From Actinomycetes bacterium (lineage in GTDB: Bacteria; Actinomycetota; CALGFH01), in the NCBI GenBank assembly GCA_030146615.1, contig JASLBL010000598.1, positions 1 through 9,749 of the forward strand: a DNA stretch of 9,749 bases. The letters run 5' to 3'. Under the pieces are notes generated by a model that saw only the letters and a program-made list of their open reading frames with translations, was not told the origin of the DNA and did no database searches. This document shows, piece by piece, positions 1 to 7,098 of the stretch. The position numbers and the translations under genes are program-made. Numbering within the stretch: the first letter of the stretch is position 1; the number at the start of each line of letters is the position of its first letter.

Positions 1-2
1 GG

Positions 3-440
3 AATCTGGTCAGCAACTGGAGTTTCGAGCAGGACTTGCGCGGTTGGGCGGCGGTCGGGCCGGCTACGGCCGGTCGTGAGTTGCAGGGCCGGACCTCCGG
101 GTCGTCTGCGGCGGTGCGGACCACCGGCGGCCAGCCTCAACGGGTCGGGCTGGTCTTGCTCAAGGCGGTGCCGTTGGTACGGCAGGGTAGCCGCTATGTG
201 GCCTCGGCCTGGGTGCGCTCGACTCCACCGGGCCTCAAGGTCACCCTGCGGCTGGTGACGACGGGCGGCGGCAGCTCGCAGGCGGTCACCACCACTCCAC
301 CTGGGGACCGTTGGGGCCGGGTCACCGTGGCCCACACGGTCGCTCCGGCCCAGGCCAGTCTCGATCTTCAGCTCATGGCCGCGGGGGTGCGTCCCGGCGA
401 GACGTTGCTCATCGACGAGGTCGAACTGCGAAGCGGATGA
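3..440 (+). CDS. C-terminal part of a protein with a carbohydrate-binding-like (CBM4/9-type) jelly-roll domain
   Basis: The reading frame is open from the window edge, so the gene starts upstream and only its last 145 codons are here. The visible part begins NLVSNWSFEQDLRGW, the classic opening strand of CBM4/9-like domains (an Asn...SFE...GW motif), runs through beta-rich sequence, and ends with LLIDEVEL, which matches the usual closing strand of that fold. One complete domain therefore forms the C-terminus. Such domains normally sit on secreted or surface proteins and bind glycans, but they can be structural, and the catalytic or anchoring part is not visible. A TTG at 36 in frame lies inside the domain motif and is not a credible start. 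The stop is 43 bp before the next gene on the same strand, so the two may be cotranscribed. Domain assignment is fairly confident; the function of the whole protein is unknown. Confidence 0.7.
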   Translation, partial: NLVSNWSFEQDLRGWAAVGPATAGRELQGRTSGSSAAVRTTGGQPQRVGLVLLKAVPLVRQGSRYVASAWVRSTPPGLKVTLRLVTTGGGSSQAVTTTPPGDRWGRVTVAHTVAPAQASLDLQLMAAGVRPGETLLIDEVELRSG

Positions 441-470
441 CCTGGGATACACAGCCGGCCTTCAGGCGCC

Positions 471-486
471 GGAAAGGAGCGAGGTG
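471..486 (+). promoter_or_regulatory. Ribosome binding site deciding the GTG start at 484
   Basis: AAAGGAG at 473-479 lies 4 bases before GTG at 484. It is the best Shine-Dalgarno match near the start and supports GTG 484, giving a 22-residue lead-in before the twin-arginine pair of the receptor. Confidence 0.6.
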
Positions 487-1677
487 AACGACAGAGCTGA
501 CGGCAGAGAGCTGAACCTGCTGCTGGAGGATCCTCAGCAGCGGGTCGGCCGGCGAGGGTTTCTGCGGGTCGCCGCATTGTTGGGGGCGGCCGGAGCAGCC
601 GGCGCGATGACCGGAGGATTCGCTGGGTACCTGGCTGGGCGGGCCAGCCAGGACGAGGGCCAGCAGGATTCCGTGGCAGGAGGCGTGGCCGGTCCCCGGC
701 GTCGGGAGCAGACCCTCAATATTTACAACTGGTCGGACTACATCGACGAGAAGACCGTCCCGCTGTTTCAGGCCTGGACCAACATCCGGGTCAACTACGA
801 CGTCTATTCCTCCAACGAGGACCTGTTGGCCAAGCTGCGCGCCGGCCCAACCCAGTACGACATCATCGTGCCGACCAACCAGTTCATTCCCACCTACCGG
901 CGCCTCGGCCTGTTGCAGCCGCTGCGCCAGGACCTCATCCCCAACCTGACCAACCTGGACAAGACGTTTGTGGAGACCGACTACGACCCGGGCAACAAGT
1001 ACACGATTCCCTGGCAGTGGGGCACCACCGGCCTGGGCTACAACAGCAAACGAGTTCCCGGCGGCACGGTCGACTCCTGGACGGCCCTGTATGAGCCCAA
1101 CCCCAGCCTTGGTGGCCGGCTCTCCATCCTGCGTGAGATGACCGACCTGATCGGCTGCACCCTCATCTACCTCGGCAAGGATCCCAACTCGACCAACGAC
1201 GCCGACCTGCAACAGGTCGTCGACACCTTCAAGCGGCTGCGGGGCAAGGTCAAGCAGCTGAAGTTCTCCAGCGACACCTATATCGACGAGCTGGCCGCCG
1301 GGGAAACCTGGCTCGCCCACGGCTGGAGCGGCGACGTGTTCCAGGCCCAGGGCGACAACGCCGACATCAGCTATGTGATCCCCAAGGAAGGCTCGCTGCA
1401 GTGGGCTGATGTGATGTGTGTCCCTAAAGACGCCCCTCACCCCCAGAACGCCGCCCGGTTTATGAACTATGTGCTCCAGCCCAGGGTCGCCGCCCGCATT
1501 TCTAAGTATGTGTCCTACGGGACTCCGGTGCCGCTGGCCAAGGCCCTGCTGCCCCCTGAGCAGCTGGACGACCCGGGTATCTATCCGCCGTCGTCGATCA
1601 AGCTGTCGTTTCTCACGCTTACTGATGAGCGGATCAAGAAGCTGCAGGGTGTCTACGACACCATCGTCGGCGGCTGA
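484..1677 (+). CDS. Tat-exported PotD-like polyamine ABC transporter substrate-binding protein
   Basis: This 397-residue protein has the layout of the spermidine/putrescine receptor family (PotD). A Tat signal carries Arg23-Arg24 in GRRGFLRVA, followed by an Ala/Gly-rich hydrophobic stretch to about residue 50. The mature lobe starts near residue 78 with LNIYNWSDYID, equivalent to the PotD YNW segment that helps form the binding pocket. Further family landmarks are YDIIVPTNQF (125-134), PWQWGTTGLGYN (176-187), HGWSGDVFQA (279-288) and PKEGSLQWADVMCVPKDA (300-317), the last being the usual closing-lobe motif. No Cys follows the signal, so it is probably released rather than lipid-anchored. It should bind polyamines or related amines outside the membrane. 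No permease or ATPase gene follows; instead an amine oxidase does. The family is confident; ligand identity (putrescine, spermidine or another cation) is inference. Confidence 0.88.
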   Translation: MNDRADGRELNLLLEDPQQRVGRRGFLRVAALLGAAGAAGAMTGGFAGYLAGRASQDEGQQDSVAGGVAGPRRREQTLNIYNWSDYIDEKTVPLFQAWTNIRVNYDVYSSNEDLLAKLRAGPTQYDIIVPTNQFIPTYRRLGLLQPLRQDLIPNLTNLDKTFVETDYDPGNKYTIPWQWGTTGLGYNSKRVPGGTVDSWTALYEPNPSLGGRLSILREMTDLIGCTLIYLGKDPNSTNDADLQQVVDTFKRLRGKVKQLKFSSDTYIDELAAGETWLAHGWSGDVFQAQGDNADISYVIPKEGSLQWADVMCVPKDAPHPQNAARFMNYVLQPRVAARISKYVSYGTPVPLAKALLPPEQLDDPGIYPPSSIKLSFLTLTDERIKKLQGVYDTIVGG

Positions 1678-1700
1678 GGGCAGCAGCGGAAGCAAGGGGA

Positions 1701-1740
1701 GGTGGGGCATACCGCGGTGGAGGCCAATGCCGTCCCCACC
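1701..1740 (+). terminator. Terminator-like hairpin after the receptor gene
   Basis: GGTGGGG (1701-1707) is exactly complementary to CCCCACC (1734-1740). A further short CAT/ATG pairing inside the loop could extend the stem past a bulge. It begins 24 bp after the receptor stop. There is no T-run behind it, as is common for high-GC hairpin terminators, so a role in RNA stability is equally possible. Confidence 0.35.
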
Positions 1741-1852
1741 GGGGGAAAGGGATTCGCCAACTATGCAACTTTTCAGCAGCTATGTCACAAAATGCTTGAC
1801 CTCGCAGAGTTGTCCTGAAACAGTACTCTCTCGCCGTCCCGACTCGGGCAGA

Positions 1853-1888
1853 TCGGCCCTGATGGCCGACCACGAGCCGGCCGTGGTC
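1853..1888 (+). promoter_or_regulatory. Two overlapping hairpins in the oxidase leader
   Basis: TCGGCC (1853-1858) pairs with GGCCGA (1864-1869) around a 5-base loop, and GACCACG (1868-1874) pairs with CGTGGTC (1882-1888) around a 7-base loop. The stems share bases 1868-1869, so they cannot both form fully. They lie about 100 bp before the oxidase start. They could be an attenuator-like leader or an operator; they could also be chance in GC-rich DNA. Confidence 0.3.
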
Positions 1889-1989
1889 ACGAGGCCGGCA
1901 GCTTGAGATAGATCCTGGGCGTTGGACGCCACCTCGCAGACCAACAACATCCGGCTGGAGTCAGGTAGCACCATGGGGGATTGAGGTTT

Positions 1990-3576
1990 ATGGCGCGAAC
2001 CCAATTGTTCGGTTGGTTGCAGCAAGCCGCCTCGGTGGCGGCCGAGGCGGCTACCCGCAATGTACCCGCCGACCAGGTAATCGCTGAGCGTGCCGAGCCG
2101 CAGATAAGCCGTCGTGACCTGCTGAAGCTGGCCGGAGCAACCGGGCTGGCTGCGGGTGTGTCCGCGCTCGGGGCGCGGCCGGCTGGTGCGGCTGATGGCC
2201 CTCGGATCGTGGTCGTGGGCGCCGGTCTGGCCGGGCTCACCTGCGCCTACCGGCTCAAGCAGGCGGGCTATGCGGCGACGGTCTATGAGGCCGCCGACCG
2301 GGTCGGTGGGCGCTGCTGGACGCTTCGCGGCGCGTTCGCCGACGGGCAGATCGCCGAGCACGGCGGGGAGCTGATCGACCAGGGTCACACCGCGATCCGC
2401 CAGCTCACTCAAGAGTTGGGGTTGAACCTGGACAACCTGCTGCAGGCCGAGGCCAATGACACCGAGCCGTGCTACTACTTCGACGGTGCCTCCTACCCGT
2501 TCGCCGAGGCGACCAACGACCTCAAGGCGATCTGGATGCCGTTGCACCGCGACGTGTCGCAAGCCAGCTACCCGACGCTGTACAACAACTACACCCAACG
2601 GGGCTATGAGCTGGACCACCTGTCGGTGCGTGACTGGATCAACCAGACCGTCCCCGGGGGGATCGGCTCCCGGCTCGGGCAGCTGCTGGATGTGGCCTAC
2701 AACATCGAGTACGGCGCCGAGACCAGCGAGCAGAGCTCGCTCAACCTGCTGTATTTGCTCGGCTACTCCGGGCAGGGCCAGCTGCGGATCTTCGGCCCGT
2801 CCAATGAGAAGTATCACGTGCGCGGCGGCAACGACCAGATCGTGACCCGGCTGGCGGGCAGGCTGGCCGGCCAGATCCAGCTCGGCAGCGCGCTGGTCGC
2901 GATCAAGCAGAACGGGAACCGGACCTACACGCTAACTTTCCAGAGCGGCTTGGCGACCAAGACGGTCACCGCCGACCGGGTGGTGCTGGCGCTGCCCTTC
3001 TCGATCCTGCGGTCGTCGGTGGACTACAAGAACGCCGGCTTCAAGGCGCTGAAGCAGACCGCGATCAGCGAGCTGGGGATGGGGACCAACTCCAAGCTCC
3101 ATGTCCAGTTCAGCGACCGGCACTGGAACGATCTTGGCTGCAACGGCGAGACCTTCGCCGACACCGGCTACCAGAACACCTGGGAGGTCAGCCGCGCCCA
3201 GCCGGGCGCCTCGGGGATCTTGGTCGACTACACCGGCGGCAACATCGGGGCGTCCTTTGGCACCGGCACCCCCAAGGAACGGGCCCTCCAGTTCCTGGGC
3301 CAGCTGGAGCCGGTGCTGCCCGGCATCTCGGCCAAATGGAACGGGCGGGCCACGGTCGATTTCTGGCCCGCCTATCCTTGGACGAAAGGCTCCTACTCCT
3401 ACTGGAAGGTCGGCCAGTACACGAAGTTCGCCGGCGTCGAACGCGAACGGGAGGGCCGTGCGCGTAACTGCCACTTCGCCGGCGAACACACCTCAGTCGA
3501 CTTCCAAGGCTACCTGAACGGTGGGGTCGAGACCGGCCAGCGCGCCGCCACCGAGGTCATCGCTGCCCTTCGCTGA
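1990..3576 (+). CDS. Tat-exported FAD-dependent amine oxidase (flavin monoamine/polyamine oxidase family)
   Basis: This 528-residue flavoenzyme should oxidise amines to an aldehyde or imine, releasing hydrogen peroxide. A long N-region precedes the Tat pair Arg41-Arg42 (SRRDLLKLAGATGLAAG) and a PAGAAD cleavage-like stretch. FAD binding is shown by VVVGAGLAG (G77, G79, G82), the ribose-binding acid E100 in VYEAADRVGGRCW, and the C-terminal FAGEHTSVDFQGYLNGGVETG. Lys369 in GTNSKLHVQF corresponds to the conserved flavin-contacting lysine of monoamine oxidases. The aromatic stretch FWPAYPWTKGSYSYW near the C-terminus fits the substrate cage. I prefer ATG 1990 because GGGGGA at 1975-1980 sits 9 bases upstream; TTG 1981 is an in-frame alternative. 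It follows the PotD-like receptor on the same strand, suggesting polyamines as substrate, though tyramine or other amines are possible. All expected cofactor motifs are present. Confidence 0.92.
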   Translation: MARTQLFGWLQQAASVAAEAATRNVPADQVIAERAEPQISRRDLLKLAGATGLAAGVSALGARPAGAADGPRIVVVGAGLAGLTCAYRLKQAGYAATVYEAADRVGGRCWTLRGAFADGQIAEHGGELIDQGHTAIRQLTQELGLNLDNLLQAEANDTEPCYYFDGASYPFAEATNDLKAIWMPLHRDVSQASYPTLYNNYTQRGYELDHLSVRDWINQTVPGGIGSRLGQLLDVAYNIEYGAETSEQSSLNLLYLLGYSGQGQLRIFGPSNEKYHVRGGNDQIVTRLAGRLAGQIQLGSALVAIKQNGNRTYTLTFQSGLATKTVTADRVVLALPFSILRSSVDYKNAGFKALKQTAISELGMGTNSKLHVQFSDRHWNDLGCNGETFADTGYQNTWEVSRAQPGASGILVDYTGGNIGASFGTGTPKERALQFLGQLEPVLPGISAKWNGRATVDFWPAYPWTKGSYSYWKVGQYTKFAGVEREREGRARNCHFAGEHTSVDFQGYLNGGVETGQRAATEVIAALR

Positions 3577-3869
3577 CCGCTGGTGTAAGGACCAAGGCCT
3601 CGCCGTGGGCCGTACGACGGCAGCAGCATCTCGCGGGCTGCCCATGGTGAATAACTGTATGCAAGCTGCGGAATCGGTTACCCGATCGTCTCGTAACTGA
3701 GTGATATGTTCAGAGGCGGAGTCCGGGATGACCGCTGAGGAGCTGGCCGAGACTCGTACGCTGCTCACTCTGGCGCCACCGATGTGAATTGGTCGTGGGC
3801 AGTGAGCGCTGGACGAGTTGCTCCCGGCTCCCTGGGCTGAGGCCAACCTTCGGAACCCAGCGCTGTCCG
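3577..3869. other. Convergent intergenic region, no gene recognised
   Basis: This lies between the 3' ends of the amine oxidase and the kinase. It contains a small perfect hairpin, ATCGG (3673-3677) with CCGAT (3682-3686), but no T-rich tail on either strand, so no terminator is called. A 19-codon frame at 3728-3787 with a GGAG upstream is too short to support as a gene. Confidence 0.5.
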
Positions 3870-5606
3870 CTAGTGCTTGGCTGGGGCGGAGACCGCGGCG
3901 GGGGCGGGCGGGTCGGGCAGGAGGACCCGAAACGAGGAGCCGCCGCCGGGGCGGTCCTCCACCCAGGCCCGACCACCATGCAGCTCACTGAAGCGGGCGA
4001 CCAGCGTCAGTCCGATGCCGACGCCAGGGGCGTGGCGAGGGGCGTCCGGGCCCTGGCGGAACGGCTCGAACAGGGCGGCCCGCAGCTCGGGCGGTATCCC
4101 GTCGCCGGCGTCTTCGACTGCGATCAGCACGCCGTGGTCTTGGCGGGTGGTCCTGACCCAGACCGGCGTATCCGGACTGGTGTGCCGGTCGGCGTTGGCC
4201 AGCAGGTTTTCCACGATCCGCTCGACCTTGCTCGGGTCCACCTGGACGACCACCGGCTCCACGGCCACCTCAAGCCCCCGACCGCTCTCCTGCTGCCACT
4301 GCTCGGCGATGCGGCAGACCAGCGAGGCCAGATCGGTCGAGTGTAGCTTGGGCGTCAGGATTCCCCGGTTGAGCCGGTCCAAGTCCAGCAGGTCGCTCAG
4401 CAGCCGCTGCAGCTTGTCGGCGCTGGTAACCAGTCGGTCAAGCAGGTCCCCAACGTCCTCCTCGGCCAGCCTCGACCGCGCCCGCCGCAACGTCAGCGCG
4501 ATGCCAACCACCCCGGCAAGCGGGGTGCGCAGCTCATGGGACACGGCGTTCAAGAAGATGTTCTTCATCTCGTCCAGCGCCCGCAGCTCCCGGGTGGCCT
4601 GCCGCTCGCGTTCAAGCGCCTGATGCTCGCGCGCAAGCGCCTCCTGCATTGCCTGCTCAGCCCGTTTCTGCTCAGTGATGTCGATCATGATCCCGTGCCA
4701 GAAGCTTGGCTCACCATGCTCGCCGCGCACCAGCACGGCATGATCGCGAACCCACACCACCCGACCGTCCTTGGCGATCTGGCGGTACTCCATGCGCCAG
4801 GGGTCCCCGCTCTGTTCGCAGCGCGCGTCCTCGGCCAGTACCCGCTCGCGGTCATCCGGATGGAGGAGCGTCTTCCAGAATCCGGGCTGCCCGGCCTCCT
4901 CTGGCGTGTAGCCAAAGACCTCTTCGACCCGCGGGCTCTCGTACACCCACGAGCCACCCAGCGCATGGACCTCCAGGTACACGATCGCCGGGAGCTGCTC
5001 GAACATCTCTTGGTAGCGCGCCTGCGACCGGCGCAGCCGCTCTTCGATCCGGGCCCGCCCGGTCAGCTCCCGCTGGGCGGCCGCAAGGCGCCCAGCGTGG
5101 TCGATGGCGACCCCGGTCAGCTCAGCAAACCCACCCAACCGCTCCATCTCGGGCTGGTCGAACACCCGGCCCGGCTCGCTGGAGGCCACCCCCAGCACTC
5201 CGACCAGATCCCCCCTCGAGATCACCGGCAGGCACAGCGCAGCCCGCATCCCGTGCTGGCCGCCAGCCTCCCGCAGCCGACCAGGCCAGGCCTCGTAGTC
5301 GGCCACCGCCAGCGGCGCGCCGGTCCGCCACACCTGGCCTGCTAGCCCCTCACCGCCGCGGAGGCTGCGGCCAGCGCTGTCGGAAAAGCGGCCAGCCCCA
5401 TACTCCACCACCAGCCGCTGGCCGTCCCCGTCGACCAGCCAAAGCAGCGCATCTGCAGTATTGGCCAGCCGCGCGGCCCAGCTCACCACCAGCTCGGCCA
5501 GCTCGCCCAGCTTCGGCCGATCGGTGCGGCTGGGTAGAGCCTCGGGCGAGGGCTCTGGCGCTGCACCCGCCCACCTCGCCCAGGCGTCGGCCCACATGGC
5601 CAGCAC
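3870..5606 (-). CDS. Soluble GAF-PAS sensor histidine kinase
   Basis: This is a 578-residue two-component kinase. In order: a GAF domain (about 35-175), a PAS domain with PAC tail (about 195-318, ending DITEQKRAEQ), a short coiled coil (about 318-345), HisKA with the phospho-acceptor His357 in VSHELRTPL, and a HATPase_c domain with N box around N467/N471, G1 box VEDAGDGIPP (497-506), F box LFEPF and G2 box GVGIGLTL (528-535). All ATP-binding boxes are present, so it should be active. There is no signal peptide or membrane segment, so it senses an internal or diffusible cue through GAF/PAS. No response regulator is adjacent. GTG 5606 follows GGAAGG at 5616-5611; ATG 5597, three codons in, is an alternative start. 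It converges on the receptor/oxidase pair, so a regulatory link is possible but unproved. Confidence 0.9.
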   Translation of the reverse strand: MLAMWADAWARWAGAAPEPSPEALPSRTDRPKLGELAELVVSWAARLANTADALLWLVDGDGQRLVVEYGAGRFSDSAGRSLRGGEGLAGQVWRTGAPLAVADYEAWPGRLREAGGQHGMRAALCLPVISRGDLVGVLGVASSEPGRVFDQPEMERLGGFAELTGVAIDHAGRLAAAQRELTGRARIEERLRRSQARYQEMFEQLPAIVYLEVHALGGSWVYESPRVEEVFGYTPEEAGQPGFWKTLLHPDDRERVLAEDARCEQSGDPWRMEYRQIAKDGRVVWVRDHAVLVRGEHGEPSFWHGIMIDITEQKRAEQAMQEALAREHQALERERQATRELRALDEMKNIFLNAVSHELRTPLAGVVGIALTLRRARSRLAEEDVGDLLDRLVTSADKLQRLLSDLLDLDRLNRGILTPKLHSTDLASLVCRIAEQWQQESGRGLEVAVEPVVVQVDPSKVERIVENLLANADRHTSPDTPVWVRTTRQDHGVLIAVEDAGDGIPPELRAALFEPFRQGPDAPRHAPGVGIGLTLVARFSELHGGRAWVEDRPGGGSSFRVLLPDPPAPAAVSAPAKH

Positions 5607-5672
5607 GCCCCCTTCCCGCTCAATCTATCTATCAGGACCGCCACCCGGCCCGGGAGCCGGTGGAGGTGCAGC

Positions 5673-5867
5673 ATGCAAATCCGAACATTACTGCCAGAAC
5701 CAGCAGATTGGAAACGACCAACAACAGCGATCCTCCCCTGCCGGGCGACCGCTGACCCAGCTCCCTTCGGGTTACCCCGTGGCAGGTCGCCAGGTGATGT
5801 CGCCTGGAGTCTGCGTGTGCTTACGAGGCGTTCAGGCGGCCACCGCAGGGATCAGCGGCATCCGTGA
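5673..5867 (+). CDS. Possible 64-residue ORF of unknown function
   Basis: ATG 5673 has a strong Shine-Dalgarno (GGAGG at 5662-5666, 6 bases away), diverging from the kinase. The product begins MQIRTLLPEPADW and resembles nothing I know. Against it, early codons (CAA, CGA, ACA, TTA, CCA) lack the G/C third-position bias of neighbouring genes, and the frame runs into the first codons of the EEP remnant in another frame. It may be the surviving start of a lost gene or a chance ORF. Confidence 0.22.
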   Translation: MQIRTLLPEPADWKRPTTAILPCRATADPAPFGLPRGRSPGDVAWSLRVLTRRSGGHRRDQRHP

Positions 5868-6169
5868 AGGCTGCGGACCGCTGCCCTGGCGGGAACCTCA
5901 CCCACCGGGGCGACCCTGCCTTCGACACGGCCGACTTCGTCGACGTTTCCGGGCCGGGCAACCTGCGCGTGGATTACGTGCTGCCGAGCAGGAACCTCCG
6001 GATCCTCGACGGCGCGGTGAGCTGGCCGCTGTCCACCGACCCGCTGTTCCGGCTGGTGGAAACGTTCCCCTTCCCCACCTCCGACCACCGTCTGATCTGG
6101 GTCGACGTGCCCGTGCACAGACACCATTGGACCGCCCGGTTGACTACAACGCATAGACCGCCCGGGTGA
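5846..6169 (+). pseudogene. C-terminal remnant of an endonuclease/exonuclease/phosphatase (EEP) family protein
   Basis: The frame encodes a segment matching the C-terminal third of actinobacterial EEP-fold proteins: NLTHRGDPAFDTADF, then GNLRVDYVLPSRNLRILD and FPFPTSDHRLIWVDV. In the intact family, the Asp of VDYVL and the SDH His-Asp pair belong to the active site of a DNase I-like metal-dependent hydrolase. Only about 90 to 100 residues survive. No signal peptide, N-terminal metal-binding residues or convincing start precede them, and a TGA lies in frame at 5795-5797. A GTG at 5864 could be called as a start but lies inside the homologous segment. The natural end seems to be around DVPV; the last 15 or so codons run into a tandem repeat. 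It is a truncated, probably inactive relic whose 5' part was lost, perhaps when mobile DNA entered. Confidence 0.65.
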
Positions 6170-6178
6170 CTACAACGC
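6130..6178. repeat. Imperfect tandem repeat, two 23-bp copies with 26-bp period
   Basis: Bases 6130-6152 and 6156-6178 are identical at 22 of 23 positions (T in the first and G in the second at the eleventh base), separated by CAT/ATA-like filler of 3 bases. Both contain GACCGCCCGG and GACTACAACGC. The repeat lies exactly where the EEP homology ends and about 110 bp before an IS110-type transposase start, so it may mark an insertion or excision scar. Confidence 0.75.
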
Positions 6179-6230
6179 CTGCTGCTCGGCTGGGCCGCCG
6201 CGGTGGGGACGATCCCGACTGGCGGCGAGG

Positions 6231-6244
6231 AGGCCGGTCGGCCT
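6231..6244 (+). other. Short hairpin upstream of the IS110-type start
   Basis: AGGCC (6231-6235) pairs with GGCCT (6240-6244) across GGTC. It sits in the untranslated stretch between the tandem repeat and the transposase start. In IS110-group elements this flank encodes the bridge RNA, so the hairpin could be a relic of that RNA; the evidence is only position and pairing. Confidence 0.25.
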
Positions 6245-6287
6245 GCCCTCCTGGCGTGTGTCCTACCCGCCGCGAGAAAGGTGCCGC

Positions 6288-6437
6288 ATGCCCGTCACCA
6301 TCGGCATTGACCCGCACAGGGCCTCCCACACCGCCGCCGCGCTCAGCGAGCGCCACCAGGCCGACCGCGCCAGCCGCGCCGGTCGGACCGTCCGATCACC
6401 GTCCTGGGAGCGGGAGGTGCAAGGCCGCGACCGCTGA
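6288..6437 (+). pseudogene. N-terminal fragment of an IS110-family transposase
   Basis: The 49-codon frame begins MPVTIGIDPHRASHTAAAL, the typical start of IS110-family DEDD transposases, whose first catalytic Asp lies in the GIDPH motif (Asp8 here). AGAAAGG at 6275-6281 gives a good ribosome site 6 bases upstream. Homology fades after about residue 21 and the frame stops at 6435, whereas intact members are roughly 350 to 420 residues, so almost the whole RuvC-like domain and the entire C-terminal Transposase_20 domain are missing. The remnant shows that an IS110 element once ended or inserted here. The C-terminal fragment at the far end of the window is on the opposite strand, so the two are probably not halves of one element. 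Confidence 0.7.
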
Positions 6438-6554
6438 CCCGCGGGGGCTGCGCGGATTCGGCGCGCCATCCTCGCTAGACGCAAAGGCCAGCGCTGTCTG
6501 GTAGCAGTCTGCCTCTGACGGTGGCGACGCCGCTGGTTCTTCCCAGCTGGATTG

Positions 6555-7027
6555 TCATGCCCTCGATAAGCATGGCGTTTGCCAGGGCTGGGCTGTTGAC
6601 AGGGCGATCTCGGCCAGCCGTAGGGGCGGCCAGGGCTCCGGGACGATGATCTCCGTCCAGCCGTCGCCGCCGTGCAAGCGCTCGGCGTGCAGGATTGGCC
6701 CGAGCCGACGGACTGGCCCGTATACGACGGCTTGGCTTAGGAGCGCTGCAGCGTGCTCCAGGAGCCGTCCACGGCGGCGAATGCTTGGCTGTACCGGCGA
6801 GCATTGCCGTTGAGGCTCTCGACCGCATCCGCGGCCACCGCCTCGCGGTGCGCAAGGCGGTTGAGCAGCAGCTCACCTGCTCTTGCGTCTAGCTCGGGAG
6901 GGCTTAGGGCTGCACGGGCGCGCTCCCGGGCCCTGGTCAGCGCTGCTCGGTCATCGTTGGTCAGGTCTTCCTGGGCGTAGTGGCGGCCGCCTACGAAGAT
7001 GTCCTTGCCCACACCTCCTTGCCCCAT
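6555..7027 (-). pseudogene. Unrecognised gene apparently broken by a frameshift
   Basis: Two adjoining minus-strand segments both look coding. The upstream one (7027-6737, up to 96 residues) contains EDLTNDDRAALTRARERAR and RLAHREAVAADAVESLNG, a charged, helix-rich protein with mostly G/C third positions, and stops at TAA 6739-6737. The downstream segment in another frame contains LLEHAAALLSQAVVYGPV, RLHGGDGWTEIIVPEPWPP and LRLAEIALSTAQPW and stops at TGA 6557-6555; it has no usable ATG, GTG or TTG near its beginning. The simplest reading is one gene of about 150 codons with a frameshift near 6760-6790. I recognise no family. The start is unclear: ATG 7027 has only a poor ribosome site, and a GGAGG abuts an in-frame GTG at 7012. 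It could instead be an intact 96-residue protein followed by an unrelated fragment. Confidence 0.42.
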
Positions 7028-7098
7028 ACTCCCAGCAGGTGGTTCAGGACCCCCCCGCGGTGCCGAACCAGCCCATCCCGCGGAGACCTGGTCGCCCG

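Larger units (their letters stand above)
1678..1989. other. 312-bp intergenic region with hairpins, no gene recognised
   Basis: No reading frame here resembles a protein. The first part holds a terminator-like hairpin (1701-1740) and the middle holds two overlapping hairpins (1853-1888). A TTGAC at 1796-1800 could be a -35 element, but no -10 stands at normal spacing, so no promoter is called. The length suggests the oxidase has its own control region or an untranslated leader. Confidence 0.5.

Noticed and set aside
409..1710. Long 433-residue minus-strand frame opposite the receptor gene
   Set aside because: It is the antisense shadow of the PotD-like gene; its product shows no family motifs and is rich in the Gly/Val/Leu/Gln pattern typical of reversed high-GC coding DNA.
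1796..1829. Possible sigma70-type promoter (TTGAC and TACTCT)
   Set aside because: The boxes are about 22 to 23 bp apart, too far for a normal promoter.
1780..2817. 345-residue minus-strand frame opposite the amine oxidase
   Set aside because: It is antisense to a gene with complete FAD motifs and has no recognisable domain.
3728..3787. 19-codon frame beginning MTAEELAETRTLL with GGAG upstream
   Set aside because: Protein-like but too short to support as a gene; it may be a relic.
4706..5755. 349-residue plus-strand frame opposite the kinase
   Set aside because: Pro/Arg/Ala-rich low-complexity translation, antisense to an intact histidine kinase.
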